Source: JBBDWJ01 sp040902925 (lineage in GTDB: Bacteria; Acidobacteriota; Terriglobia; Bryobacterales; UBA6623). From it: a stretch of 25,966 nt of DNA. The first letter of the stretch is position 1, and the number at the start of each line of letters is the position of its first letter. Where the stretch lies: positions 1 to 25,966 of the forward strand of contig JBBDWJ010000185.1 of assembly GCA_040902925.1 (NCBI GenBank), written 5' to 3'. The position numbers and the translations under genes were made by a program. The notes beneath the pieces are model-generated. The model did no database searches. It worked only from the letters and a program-made list of their open reading frames with translations, and was not told where the DNA came from. Of the stretch, positions 7,075-13,967 are shown one piece after another.

Positions 7075-8448
7075 TCATAGCCCGTGCTTTTGCAGCCTGC
7101 GGTACATCGCGCTGCGGCTTAGCCCCAGCGCCCGCGCGGCTTCGGTCACGTTGCCGTCGTTCTTCTCCAGCGCTTTTTTAATCAGGAAGCGCTCGACGTC
7201 ATCCAAACTCATGTCTTCGATGCGCCCGGCGCCATCGCGTCTGGGCTGCAGGCCGAGATCCGCGGAGCTGAGCTGTTCGCTCTTCGCCATCAGCACGGCC
7301 CGCTGCAGGGCATGGTCGAGCTCGCGCACGTTGCCGGGCCATGGATGGTCGAGAATCACCTGCAAGGCGGTGTGCTCGAAGCCGCTGACTTCTTTGCGGT
7401 AGCGCCGCGAATAACGTTGCAGGAAATGGTTCGCCAGCAGCGGAATATCTTCCTTGCGCTGCCGCAGCGGCGGCAACTGGATCTCGACCGTATTCAGGCG
7501 GAACAGCAGGTCTTCGCGAAAACGTCCTTCCTCCACCTCACGGCGAACGTCCGCATTGGTCGCGGAGATCATACGCGCGTTGACCGTGCGCAATTTCGAC
7601 GAACCAACCCGCTCGACTTCTCCCGTTTCGATCACACGCAGCAGGCGAGACTGCTGATTCAGGCTGATGTTGGCGATCTCATCGAGAAACAGCGTGCCGC
7701 CGTTGGCCAGCTCGAAACGCCCGATGCGGTCGGTATTGGCGCCCGTGAACGAGCCCTTGATGTGGCCGAACATCTCGCTTTCGAAGACGCCTTCGACGAG
7801 CCCGCCGACGTTCACCGACACCAGCGCATTCGAGGCCCGCGGCGAGATGGCGTGCAGCGTTTGCGCCACCACTTCCTTGCCGGTGCCGTGTTCGCCGGTG
7901 ATCAGCACGTTGGCGTCGGATGGGCCGACGCGCGAGATCATCTCCAAAATTGGCCGCATGACCACGGATTCAGCGATCAGCTTCGGCAATCCTTCGCCGC
8001 GCAGCAGCTCGTTTTCCGCTTCGAGGTGCTCGCTTTGGCGCAGCGCGCGCGCCAGCTCGACCTGCGTCCGCACGATAGCCAGCAGCCGCGCGTTATCCCA
8101 GGGCTTTTGAATGAAGTCGCGCGCGCCCCGCCGCATCGCCTCGACCGCGACCTCGACGCTGCCCCAGGCCGTCATCACCACGACCGGCAGAGTGCCGTCG
8201 ATCGACTGAATCTGCGAAAGCAGATCCAAGCCTTCCTTGCCTGACGTCGTGTCACGGGTATAGTTGAGGTCCATCAGCAGCGCGTCGTAGTCCTCTTCCT
8301 CGAGCGCTTTGAGAACGCCGGCCGGCGACGTGACGGTTTCCGTCTGGAAGCCCTCGCCTTTCAGCAGCAGCCGCAGCGCGGTCAGCACGTCGGGCTGGTC
8401 ATCGGCGACAAGTAGTTTCGGTTTATTCATGCGGACAATTTCATTCAT
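7075..8448 (-). CDS. NtrC-family sigma-54-dependent response regulator
   Basis: This is a 457-residue activator. The receiver domain has the acidic pair Asp16-Asp17, phosphoacceptor Asp60 (LLMDLNY) and Lys115, with an extended loop RDTTSGKEG after Asp60. The AAA+ domain has Walker A GEHGTGKE (185-192), the sigma-54 contact loop GSFTGA (232-237; GAFTGA is usual) and Walker B LFLDEIANI. The C-terminal Fis-type helix-turn-helix is GNVTEAARALGLSRSAMYRRL. The two ATGs at residues 1 and 7 are both possible; the first overlaps the stop of a permease stub in the arrangement TATGAATGA, typical of translational coupling. It presumably pairs with the kinase downstream and drives the sigma-54 promoter of the HlyD-ABC operon, which is inferred from family knowledge and motif positions. 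Confidence 0.95.
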   Translation of the reverse strand: MNEIVRMNKPKLLVADDQPDVLTALRLLLKGEGFQTETVTSPAGVLKALEEEDYDALLMDLNYTRDTTSGKEGLDLLSQIQSIDGTLPVVVMTAWGSVEVAVEAMRRGARDFIQKPWDNARLLAIVRTQVELARALRQSEHLEAENELLRGEGLPKLIAESVVMRPILEMISRVGPSDANVLITGEHGTGKEVVAQTLHAISPRASNALVSVNVGGLVEGVFESEMFGHIKGSFTGANTDRIGRFELANGGTLFLDEIANISLNQQSRLLRVIETGEVERVGSSKLRTVNARMISATNADVRREVEEGRFREDLLFRLNTVEIQLPPLRQRKEDIPLLANHFLQRYSRRYRKEVSGFEHTALQVILDHPWPGNVRELDHALQRAVLMAKSEQLSSADLGLQPRRDGAGRIEDMSLDDVERFLIKKALEKNDGNVTEAARALGLSRSAMYRRLQKHGL

Positions 8449-8628
8449 ATCGTAGCGCCGCCAGCGGATCGACCCGGGCGGCGCGGCGCGCCGGCCACAA
8501 TACTTGAATCTGGTCGTCCCCGCGCACCCCGGATGCCAGAGAACTCCGTGACTCCGATCCGGCCACGCATAAAGGCAATCCTAGGGCCAGCTTGGGCGAC
8601 CGCCGCTGTTGTGCGTAAGTCTCTATTT
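8441..8628 (-). pseudogene. C-terminal stub of a MacB/FtsX-family permease
   Basis: On the minus strand the frame ending at the TGA at 8441-8443 closes with WPARRAARVDPLAALRYE, the very characteristic C-terminus of MacB-like (ADOP-type) ABC permeases. The frame is open only back to a stop near 8626. The residues just upstream (LALGLPLCVAGS, then SLASGV) loosely recall the last membrane helix and its loop but are degraded and too short. A complete permease has 400-850 residues, so about 90% or more is missing. The stub sits where a permease would be in the order permease-regulator-kinase, and its stop overlaps the regulator start. It has no start codon or ribosome site of its own. Confidence 0.7.
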
Positions 8629-8663
8629 ATCAATGTACTTCGTCAGCCCACCGCCAAATCGAA

Positions 8664-8683
8664 AGTGTCCGCTTTTGGGACGA
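8664..8683. promoter_or_regulatory. Dyad element, putative upstream activator site (copy 2)
   Basis: AGTGTCCGCTTTTGGGACGA contains GTCC-N7-GGAC and matches 17 of 20 bases of the element at 3569-3588. Here it is upstream of the permease stub and the NtrC-type regulator. It would suit regulator binding, but the promoter it once served seems lost. Confidence 0.5.
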
Positions 8684-8835
8684 AGCGTTTCCACTACGCG
8701 ACGGATCCGGGGCTCGGGCAAGTGCCGGGACGCCCGAACAGGGTGTGCCAGGGCGCAGCAAACGTTCGCCGCGTGTGCTCCGCCGGCAGTGCCAGCCGCC
8801 GCGGAGACTCACCCTGGCCCGGGGCCGCCGGGCGA

Positions 8836-8867
8836 TTGGCCTTTCGCGGCGGATCGGTGGTATAAAT
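8836..8867 (+). promoter_or_regulatory. Putative promoter of the rhodanese-aldolase pair
   Basis: TATAAAT at 8861-8867 is a good -10 like sequence, unusual in this GC-rich setting. TTGGCC at 8836-8841, 19 bases upstream, is a weak -35. The start would be near 8874, leaving about 20 bases before the ATG. Confidence 0.4.
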
Positions 8868-8893
8868 ACCCGCTGACAGGAGAGAAACCAGCT

Positions 8894-9358
8894 ATGCGTC
8901 AATACCTTTTGTTAGTTCTATTTGCAGCCTGGGCCCTGGCCGCCGCCTGTTCCTCGCCGGAAGCCGAATCGCAGCCGGCCGCCGAAGGCGCCGCCCACGA
9001 AAAGGCCGAAGTATCCGAGGCCACCGAATTGGACGTGGACAGCCTCAAGCAGCGCCTCGACGCCGGCGAAGATGTCTTTGTGCTGGACGTGCGACGGCCC
9101 GAAGAGCTCGAAAAAGACGGGCTGATTGAGGGCTCGGTGAACATTCCCATCGATGACCTCGAGGCCCGTATGGCCGAGGTCCCCAAGGACAAACCGCTGG
9201 CTATTTACTGCCATGTCGGTGGGCGCGCCTCGCGCGCGGCGTCCGTACTGCGCGAAAACGGCTACACCGAACCGATCGAATACGGCGGCATTACGGCCTG
9301 GAAAGAGAAGGGCTACGAAGTCGAATTTCCGGAAAAGTCCGGCGGCTCCGGAGAATAA
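8894..9358 (+). CDS. Rhodanese-like domain lipoprotein
   Basis: This is a 154-residue exported sulfurtransferase-like protein. The signal peptide ends in a lipobox LAAAC (Cys19), followed by a Ser/Ala/Glu-rich linker to about residue 40. The single rhodanese domain starts at LDVDSLKQRLDAGED, has VLDVRRPEEL, GSVNIPIDDL and the active-site loop YCHVGGRAS with the catalytic Cys. It ends GGITAWKEKGYEVE. Single-domain rhodaneses of this form (GlpE/PspE-like) move sulfane sulfur from thiosulfate or persulfides to thiols. AGGAG lies 11 bases before the ATG. The aldolase gene begins two bases after its stop, so the two are co-transcribed, though no functional link is obvious. Confidence 0.93.
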   Translation: MRQYLLLVLFAAWALAAACSSPEAESQPAAEGAAHEKAEVSEATELDVDSLKQRLDAGEDVFVLDVRRPEELEKDGLIEGSVNIPIDDLEARMAEVPKDKPLAIYCHVGGRASRAASVLRENGYTEPIEYGGITAWKEKGYEVEFPEKSGGSGE

Positions 9359-9359
9359 A

Positions 9360-10151
9360 GTGCCGCGAATTAGCGTCAAAGCCTTGCTTCGCGACAAAGG
9401 CTTTGCCGTTGGCCCGTTCGTCGAAGCCGGTTCGCCGGCGCTGGTCGAACTGCTCGGGCTGGCCGGCTTCGATTTCGCGATCATCGATTGCGAGCATGCC
9501 GCCTTCTCGGGCGAGACGGTGGGCGAACTTATCCGGGCCGCCGAAGCAGCAGCGATCGCCCCGCTGGTGCGGGTTCGCCAAAACGACGCCGGCGCGGTGC
9601 TCGAAGCGCTCGATCTCGGCGCGGCCGGCCTGCATATTCCCCAGATCGCCACCGCCGGCGACGCGCTGCGGGCCGTGCGGGCTTCGAAATTTCCGCCGCT
9701 TGGCTCGCGCGGGTTCAATCCGTTCGTACGCGCGGCTCAGTATGGGGCCACTCCGGTGGACGAGTTTCGGCAGCGCGCCGACCAGGATACCCTGCTAGTG
9801 CTCCACATCGAGGCTCAGGAATCGCTGGCGAGCATCGAGCAGATCATGGCCGTTCCGGGCTTTGACGTCGCTTTTCTCGGCCCCTATGACCTCTCCCAGA
9901 CGCTGGGGATTCCCGGCCAGGTGACCCACCCTCGCGTCCGCGAGGCGATGCGCGCGATTGTGAAGGCCGCTCGCCCCCACGGAGTTTTCGTCGGTTGCTT
10001 CGCGAATGACCCCGAGCAGGCTCGGGTCTGGCTCGCCGAAGGGGTCGCCTACCTGGCCTATTCCGTTGATTCGGTGATGTTTCTGGACGCCACCCGCCGC
10101 GCTCGCGAAACCGTGGACGAGATCCGGCGCGGGAGGCCGGCCGGCGCCTAG
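9360..10151 (+). CDS. HpcH/HpaI-family aldolase
   Basis: This is a 263-residue class II (metal-dependent) pyruvate aldolase of the HpaI/GarL/RhmA type, which cleaves or forms 2-keto-3-deoxy acids. Family landmarks visible are DFAIIDCEHA with the general-base His, LVRVRQND with the pyruvate-binding Arg, the metal-binding Glu in LLVLHIEAQE, and the Asp in FLGPYDLSQTLG. The GTG start at 9360 has GGAG seven bases upstream and follows the rhodanese stop by one base. The length matches the family (about 250-270). The actual substrate cannot be assigned; a sugar-acid breakdown step is plausible. No other catabolic genes are nearby. Confidence 0.92.
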   Translation: MPRISVKALLRDKGFAVGPFVEAGSPALVELLGLAGFDFAIIDCEHAAFSGETVGELIRAAEAAAIAPLVRVRQNDAGAVLEALDLGAAGLHIPQIATAGDALRAVRASKFPPLGSRGFNPFVRAAQYGATPVDEFRQRADQDTLLVLHIEAQESLASIEQIMAVPGFDVAFLGPYDLSQTLGIPGQVTHPRVREAMRAIVKAARPHGVFVGCFANDPEQARVWLAEGVAYLAYSVDSVMFLDATRRARETVDEIRRGRPAGA

Positions 10152-10430
10152 GAGTCGGGTTCACCGGGGTCCCGGCCCATCAGGCATCTCTTGTCACCGC
10201 CTTCGGGTTCGCCCGCTGCCGCGCCCGGGCGGCCTATTTCGCTCCTCCAGCAATATGCCGCCCGCACCGCCGCTCCTTGATGCAAAGGTCAGTGTTTCAG
10301 GATGCATACGTCAGGCGTCCGGCGGGCACCCACCAGACGGAACGCAAAGGCGGCGCCCAAGATGATTCGTAAGCCATTTTATTTCAGTAATATGACGTCT
10401 GGTCAGAGCCGCGTAACCCTCGGCCGGGCT

Positions 10431-10447
10431 TTGGAGCGTTTCGTGCA
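10431..10447 (+). promoter_or_regulatory. Possible sigma-54 promoter of the exopolysaccharide operon
   Basis: TTGGAGCGTTTCGTGCA has GG (10433-10434) and GC (10445-10446) ten bases apart, with CG kept in the middle and TGCA at the end; CA after GG is replaced by AG. A start near 10458 would leave about 75 bases of leader. The inverted pair ACCAGACG/CGTCTGGT lies 30-100 bases upstream, where an activator could bind. It is a weaker match than the motif at 3480-3496. Confidence 0.4.
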
Positions 10448-10466
10448 ACCATCAGACCCGCCTGTT

Positions 10467-10484
10467 AGAGGGTAACGACCCTCT
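10467..10484 (+). other. Leader hairpin
   Basis: AGAGGGT and ACCCTCT form a perfect 7-bp stem around the loop AACG. It falls within the first 30 bases of a transcript begun at the proposed sigma-54 promoter, so it may stabilise the 5' end or bind a regulator. There is no T-run, so it is not a typical terminator. Confidence 0.4.
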
Positions 10485-10533
10485 TGGTGTATCTCACCAG
10501 ATCCGGGTGGGGTAGATTGTCATCCGAGATCAA

Positions 10534-11322
10534 GTGTTTTACTTAAGCCGCCTTTTGGCGAAAAAACTGATGTTGACCAGCCCCCCGGCTCTTCAGACTC
10601 CCCGCCGCTCGATCGGGGCACGCGGGCCCAGCGTCCTGCGCTGGTCCCTGGTGGCTCTGTTGGGGACATGTACCGCCTTGCCCGCCGAGCGGCCGGTGGA
10701 AAGCACCGCTGCCGAACCGGTCGAGCAGTCCGCTCACCGCGTGCCTTTCGCCGAGCGCGAGGGCCGCTATCGGGTACAGCCCGGCGACGTGGTCGAGTTC
10801 CAGTTCCGGTTTACCCCTGAATTCAATCAGACCGTTCGCGTGCAGCCCGACGGCTACGTCCCGCTGGTAGATGCCGGCGAGCTGAAAATCGGCGGCTTGA
10901 CGGTGGCGGAAGCTCGTGAGGCGATGACGCGGGCTTATAGCGAGAAGCTGCATGATCCGGTGATCAGCGTCGTTCTGAAAGAGTTCAGCATGCCCCATTT
11001 CATCGTCGGCGGAGAGGTGGGCAAGCCGGGACGTTACGACCTCAAAGGCGATGTGATGCTCAGCGAGGCGATCCAGATCGCCGGCGGCTTCAATACGGGG
11101 GCGCATACCAGCGAAGTTCTGCTGTTCAGGCGGGTATCCAAGGATTGGGTCGAGACTAAAAAGTTCAATTTCAAGGAAGCGCTCCAGAACGGGCTTCAGG
11201 AGGATGTAACGCTGAAGCCGGGCGATTCGATCTATGTTTCGCGGTCCAAGCTGGGGAAGGTTCAGAAGTTTATGGAATCGAGCAAGCTGGGATTGTTCTT
11301 CAATCCGTTGTCGGTGTTCTAG
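10534..11322 (+). CDS. Wza-type polysaccharide export protein (poly_export/SLBB)
   Basis: This is a 262-residue periplasmic/outer-membrane export subunit. A long N-terminus leads to a hydrophobic signal (about 38-52, WSLVALLGTCTALPA). The Cys is not in a good lipobox, unlike many Wza proteins. The poly_export domain begins at YRVQPGDVVEFQF (about 80) and continues through VRVQPDGYVPL and LTVAEAREAM. A SLBB segment follows (PHFIVGGEVGKPGRY, then LKPGDSIYVSRS). The frame opens with GTG at 10534; ATG at 10570 is an alternative and neither has a strong ribosome site. It is the first gene of an exopolysaccharide run with chain-length and CpsD-like genes. It is shorter than E. coli Wza and may lack the outer-membrane C-terminal helix. 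Confidence 0.9.
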   Translation: MFYLSRLLAKKLMLTSPPALQTPRRSIGARGPSVLRWSLVALLGTCTALPAERPVESTAAEPVEQSAHRVPFAEREGRYRVQPGDVVEFQFRFTPEFNQTVRVQPDGYVPLVDAGELKIGGLTVAEAREAMTRAYSEKLHDPVISVVLKEFSMPHFIVGGEVGKPGRYDLKGDVMLSEAIQIAGGFNTGAHTSEVLLFRRVSKDWVETKKFNFKEALQNGLQEDVTLKPGDSIYVSRSKLGKVQKFMESSKLGLFFNPLSVF

Positions 11323-11425
11323 CCGCTTAGCGGCGTCGCGGCGAGCTTAGCGAATTCTAGTCTAGAGGTCGGTTGGAGCAGGTTCGCGGAAGGAACCGCG
11401 GAAGATACACGGAGAAGCGGTAACG

Positions 11426-12967
11426 ATGAGCGAGAGCAAAGAACTGAGCCGGCGGGAAAATGGCGGCCTGCAAGGAAACCAGCGCATGGAAGTGCGGCTG
11501 GTGCGGAGTCCCGAGGAACAGGCCGGGTTGGTCAAGCCGGCGGCGTCGCCGAAGTTCGGTGAGCCCGACCGGATGCGGGAGCTGTTGGATATCGTACGGC
11601 GAAATCGTACGGCGGCGATCGCGGGCTTTGCGGCGGTGTTCATACCGCTGCTTTTGTGGGCGCTATTTGCCCCCGCGATGTACGAGGCGGAGCTGCGGAT
11701 TCTGGTCAAGCGCGAGCGCCTCGAGGGAAATGTCGGGGGCCAGGCCGGCCCGGTCAGTCCGCAGGAGGTTAGCTCCGAGATCGAGTTGCTGCGGAGCCGC
11801 GAACTGCTCGAACAAGTGGCGCGGCGGCAAGGTCTGCTGGGAGCAGCGGAGGCGAGCCAAGCCGATACGGAGCGGGCCGTGCGGCGCCTCGAGCAGGATG
11901 TCCAAGTCGCCGCTCTGACGAACACCAATTTGATTGCCATGCGGTATGCGGAGAGAGATCCGAAGCAAGCGGCCGAGGTGTTGAACACGCTGGCGTCGTT
12001 GTATCTGGAAAAGCGGGCGGCACTGGAGCGGAACGGCGAGGCGCTGGAGTTCTTCCAGGAGCAGGCGGGCTATCACGGCGGCGAGATCGAGCAGGCGCAA
12101 CGGGACATGGGCGAATTTACGAGCAGCAACCAAGTGTCGTTGTTGCGGCAGCAGAAAGAGGCGGCGCTGCGTTGGGTCGAGGATCTCGAGGCGGAATTGG
12201 CCACCGTGAGCGCTGAAATCCAGTCCGGCAAACGCCGGCTCGACCAGTTGCGCCAGCAAGGCGAGAAGCTGCCGGAGACGGTCAAGACGGCCAGCCGCAG
12301 CGCGCGCAACCAGGCTCTGATCGAGAAGCTGAAGAGCCGGCTGCTGGAGCTCGAAAACGAGCGCACCGAGATGCTGTCGCGCTATGAGCCGGGCTACCGC
12401 CTGGTCGTGGAGGTCGAGAAAAAGATCGCCGACACGAAGAGTGCATTGCAGGGTGAAGATCAGGCCGTGGTTGTCGATGAAACCGAATCGTTAAACCCGA
12501 TCCGGCAGTCGGTGGAAGCGGAATATTTCCGGACGCAGACTGAGTTGGCGGGACTGGAAGCGCGGCAGCGGGAGTTGCGGCGCAAGCTTGGCGAGCAGCG
12601 AGGCCGCCAGATGCGGCTGGAAGCCCTCACTGGTGAGCACGATACGCTCACCAGGAAGCTGAAACTGGCTGAAGAGAATTTTCTGCGCTACGAAGACCGC
12701 AAAGAGCAGGCGCGCATTGCCAATGCGCTCGACCTGCAGCAATTCTTGCACGTCTCGATCGTCGAGCCGGCGAAAGAGCCGGCCCTGCCGGCCGAGCGGC
12801 ATAGCGCCATGGTGCTGTTGCTCGGGCTATTGTTGGCCTCTTGCACGGGCTTGGGAGCGGCGGTCGTGAGAGACCGCCAGAACCGCGCCGTTTCGAGCGC
12901 GGCTGAGATCGCGGAGCTGACGGGCTTGCCCGTGTTGAGCACTGCCGCGCAGATGACCAAGCGGTAG
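11426..12967 (+). CDS. Wzz/GumC-type polysaccharide chain-length protein
   Basis: This is a 513-residue inner-membrane polysaccharide co-polymerase. Membrane segment 1 is at about 63-82 and segment 2 at about 459-480 (MVLLLGLLLASCTGLGAAVV). Between them is a Wzz domain (MYEAELRILVKRERLEG) and a very long coiled-coil rich periplasmic part (about 180-430). After the second helix, a short cytoplasmic tail AEIAELTGLPVLSTAA resembles the linker that joins a BY-kinase in fused proteins, but here the kinase-like part is the separate next gene. The ATG has GGAG 11 bases upstream. It controls polymer length with the Wza-type exporter; regulation by the following CpsD-like protein is expected from family knowledge. 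Confidence 0.92.
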   Translation: MSESKELSRRENGGLQGNQRMEVRLVRSPEEQAGLVKPAASPKFGEPDRMRELLDIVRRNRTAAIAGFAAVFIPLLLWALFAPAMYEAELRILVKRERLEGNVGGQAGPVSPQEVSSEIELLRSRELLEQVARRQGLLGAAEASQADTERAVRRLEQDVQVAALTNTNLIAMRYAERDPKQAAEVLNTLASLYLEKRAALERNGEALEFFQEQAGYHGGEIEQAQRDMGEFTSSNQVSLLRQQKEAALRWVEDLEAELATVSAEIQSGKRRLDQLRQQGEKLPETVKTASRSARNQALIEKLKSRLLELENERTEMLSRYEPGYRLVVEVEKKIADTKSALQGEDQAVVVDETESLNPIRQSVEAEYFRTQTELAGLEARQRELRRKLGEQRGRQMRLEALTGEHDTLTRKLKLAEENFLRYEDRKEQARIANALDLQQFLHVSIVEPAKEPALPAERHSAMVLLLGLLLASCTGLGAAVVRDRQNRAVSSAAEIAELTGLPVLSTAAQMTKR

Positions 12968-13066
12968 GGCAGGAGGGGTGTCAGTCGTCAGGGCTGGGCC
13001 GCTCCGAGACGCGAGCAGCGGCAACGTTGACGCCTGGAACCTGAAAACTTCAGGAAGAGGCACGGG

Positions 13067-13792
13067 GTGTCGAATTACTTTCAGTGGTTTGGCAAGGCGG
13101 CGGGGACCAATGAGTCGCTCCCGCCAGACCAGTCGGCGAAGCGGGAGGAGGAAGCCGGAGTGGCGTCGTTACCGAAATTAATCGAGGGTGGCCTGGGGCG
13201 GCCACGCCGCAGATGGGGCGAAGTATTGGCGGACCTGTTGGGGAAATCGGCCCTGGAAGGCTGCGATTCGCTGGGAGTCTGCCCGGCGAGCACGCGCCGC
13301 GGAGCGGCGTATCTCACGGCCGCACTGGGCGAGTGGATCATCCAGTATGCCGACGAGCCCGTACTTCTAGTGGAAGCCAATCTGCGGCATCCCGCTCTCT
13401 CGGCATCGCTGGGAGCACCCTCAGGCCCAGGGTTGGTCGAAGCGCTGTTTGACGGCGCCGAAGAAGAGCAGGTCATTCACCGTACATCAATGCCGCGGCT
13501 CAGCGTGCTGCCGGCAGGGCGGCCCTTGCGGGACCGGCGGCAGCGGGAAGAGCTGGGGCAGCGCTTCCGGGATTACTACCGGCGGCTGCGGCGGCGTTTT
13601 CCGAACATGATCATCGACCTGCCGGCGGCCGACGATGCAGATTACCTGACGTTTCCGTTCGACGTGCCGGACGCGATCGTGCTTGCGGTGGCGCCGCGGG
13701 TAACACGCGTCAGCGAGATTCAGAGCGCCGGGCGCCGTCTGGCCGCGAGCGGCTCGAACGTGGTCGCAGCGATGCTGAACGAAGAGAACTAG
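13067..13792 (+). CDS. CpsD/BY-kinase-like protein with degenerate ATP site
   Basis: This is a 241-residue cytoplasmic protein with the fold pattern of CpsD/CapB tyrosine-kinase ATPases. Where Walker A (GxGKST) is expected, residues 71-79 read VCPASTRRG with no Gly-Lys-Ser. The Walker A' segment, usually LLIDADLRRP, is VLLVEANLRHP (99-109), so both Asp are replaced by Glu and Asn. Walker B is still present as MIIDLPA (181-187). The Tyr cluster normally at the C-terminus is absent; the protein ends LNEEN. It is therefore unlikely to be an active kinase and could be a structural or regulatory partner of the chain-length protein. The GTG start is backed by AGGAAGAGG six bases upstream. Confidence 0.8.
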   Translation: MSNYFQWFGKAAGTNESLPPDQSAKREEEAGVASLPKLIEGGLGRPRRRWGEVLADLLGKSALEGCDSLGVCPASTRRGAAYLTAALGEWIIQYADEPVLLVEANLRHPALSASLGAPSGPGLVEALFDGAEEEQVIHRTSMPRLSVLPAGRPLRDRRQREELGQRFRDYYRRLRRRFPNMIIDLPAADDADYLTFPFDVPDAIVLAVAPRVTRVSEIQSAGRRLAASGSNVVAAMLNEEN

Positions 13793-13837
13793 TGTCAATC
13801 GCCCGAGAGATGAGATCGAGATATAGCTACGAATTCA

Positions 13838-13861
13838 AGCCGCGTACGCAAGCGTACGGCT
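13838..13861 (+). other. Hairpin between the CpsD-like and epimerase genes
   Basis: AGCCGCGTACGC and GCGTACGGCT pair over ten bases with a two-base bulge and an AA loop. A second hairpin, GTTCAA/TTGAAC, follows at 13873-13894. Neither has a T-run. They could tune expression of the epimerase relative to the upstream genes or stabilise processed ends. Confidence 0.4.
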
Positions 13862-13967
13862 GCGGTCGAACTGTTCAATCGTCAAGGGTTGAACGCAAAA
13901 GGCGCCCGCGCGAGGCGGCTGTGAGGAGGCCATTCTGAGCGCACGATTCATCACTTTAGCCGGGGGC

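Larger units (their letters stand above)
8629..8893. other. Spacer between permease stub and rhodanese gene
   Basis: Together with the stub this makes 445 bases without an intact gene. It holds the second dyad element (8664-8683) and a rhodanese promoter candidate (8836-8867). No sigma-54 -24/-12 pair could be found on the minus strand between the dyad and the regulator gene, which fits deletion of the original promoter and permease. Nothing else was recognised. Confidence 0.5.
10152..10533. other. 382-base leader region upstream of the exopolysaccharide genes
   Basis: No gene was found. The region holds an 8-base inverted pair, ACCAGACG at 10332-10339 and CGTCTGGT at 10396-10403; a sigma-54 like motif at 10431-10447; and a small hairpin at 10467-10484. 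The first 100 bases are GC-rich and featureless. Confidence 0.5.

Noticed and set aside
8450..8663. Sigma-54 promoter for the regulator gene
   Set aside because: No GG-N10-GC pair with acceptable flanks was found on the minus strand between the dyad and the gene.
10260..10360. A c-di-GMP-I (GEMM) riboswitch, suggested by ACGCAAAG in the exopolysaccharide leader
   Set aside because: The preceding GNRA-capped hairpin and the second helix with its receptor cannot be drawn. A covariance-model search (Rfam GEMM) would decide.
13067..13792. Active BY-type tyrosine kinase
   Set aside because: Walker A lysine, Walker A' aspartates and the C-terminal Tyr cluster are all missing.
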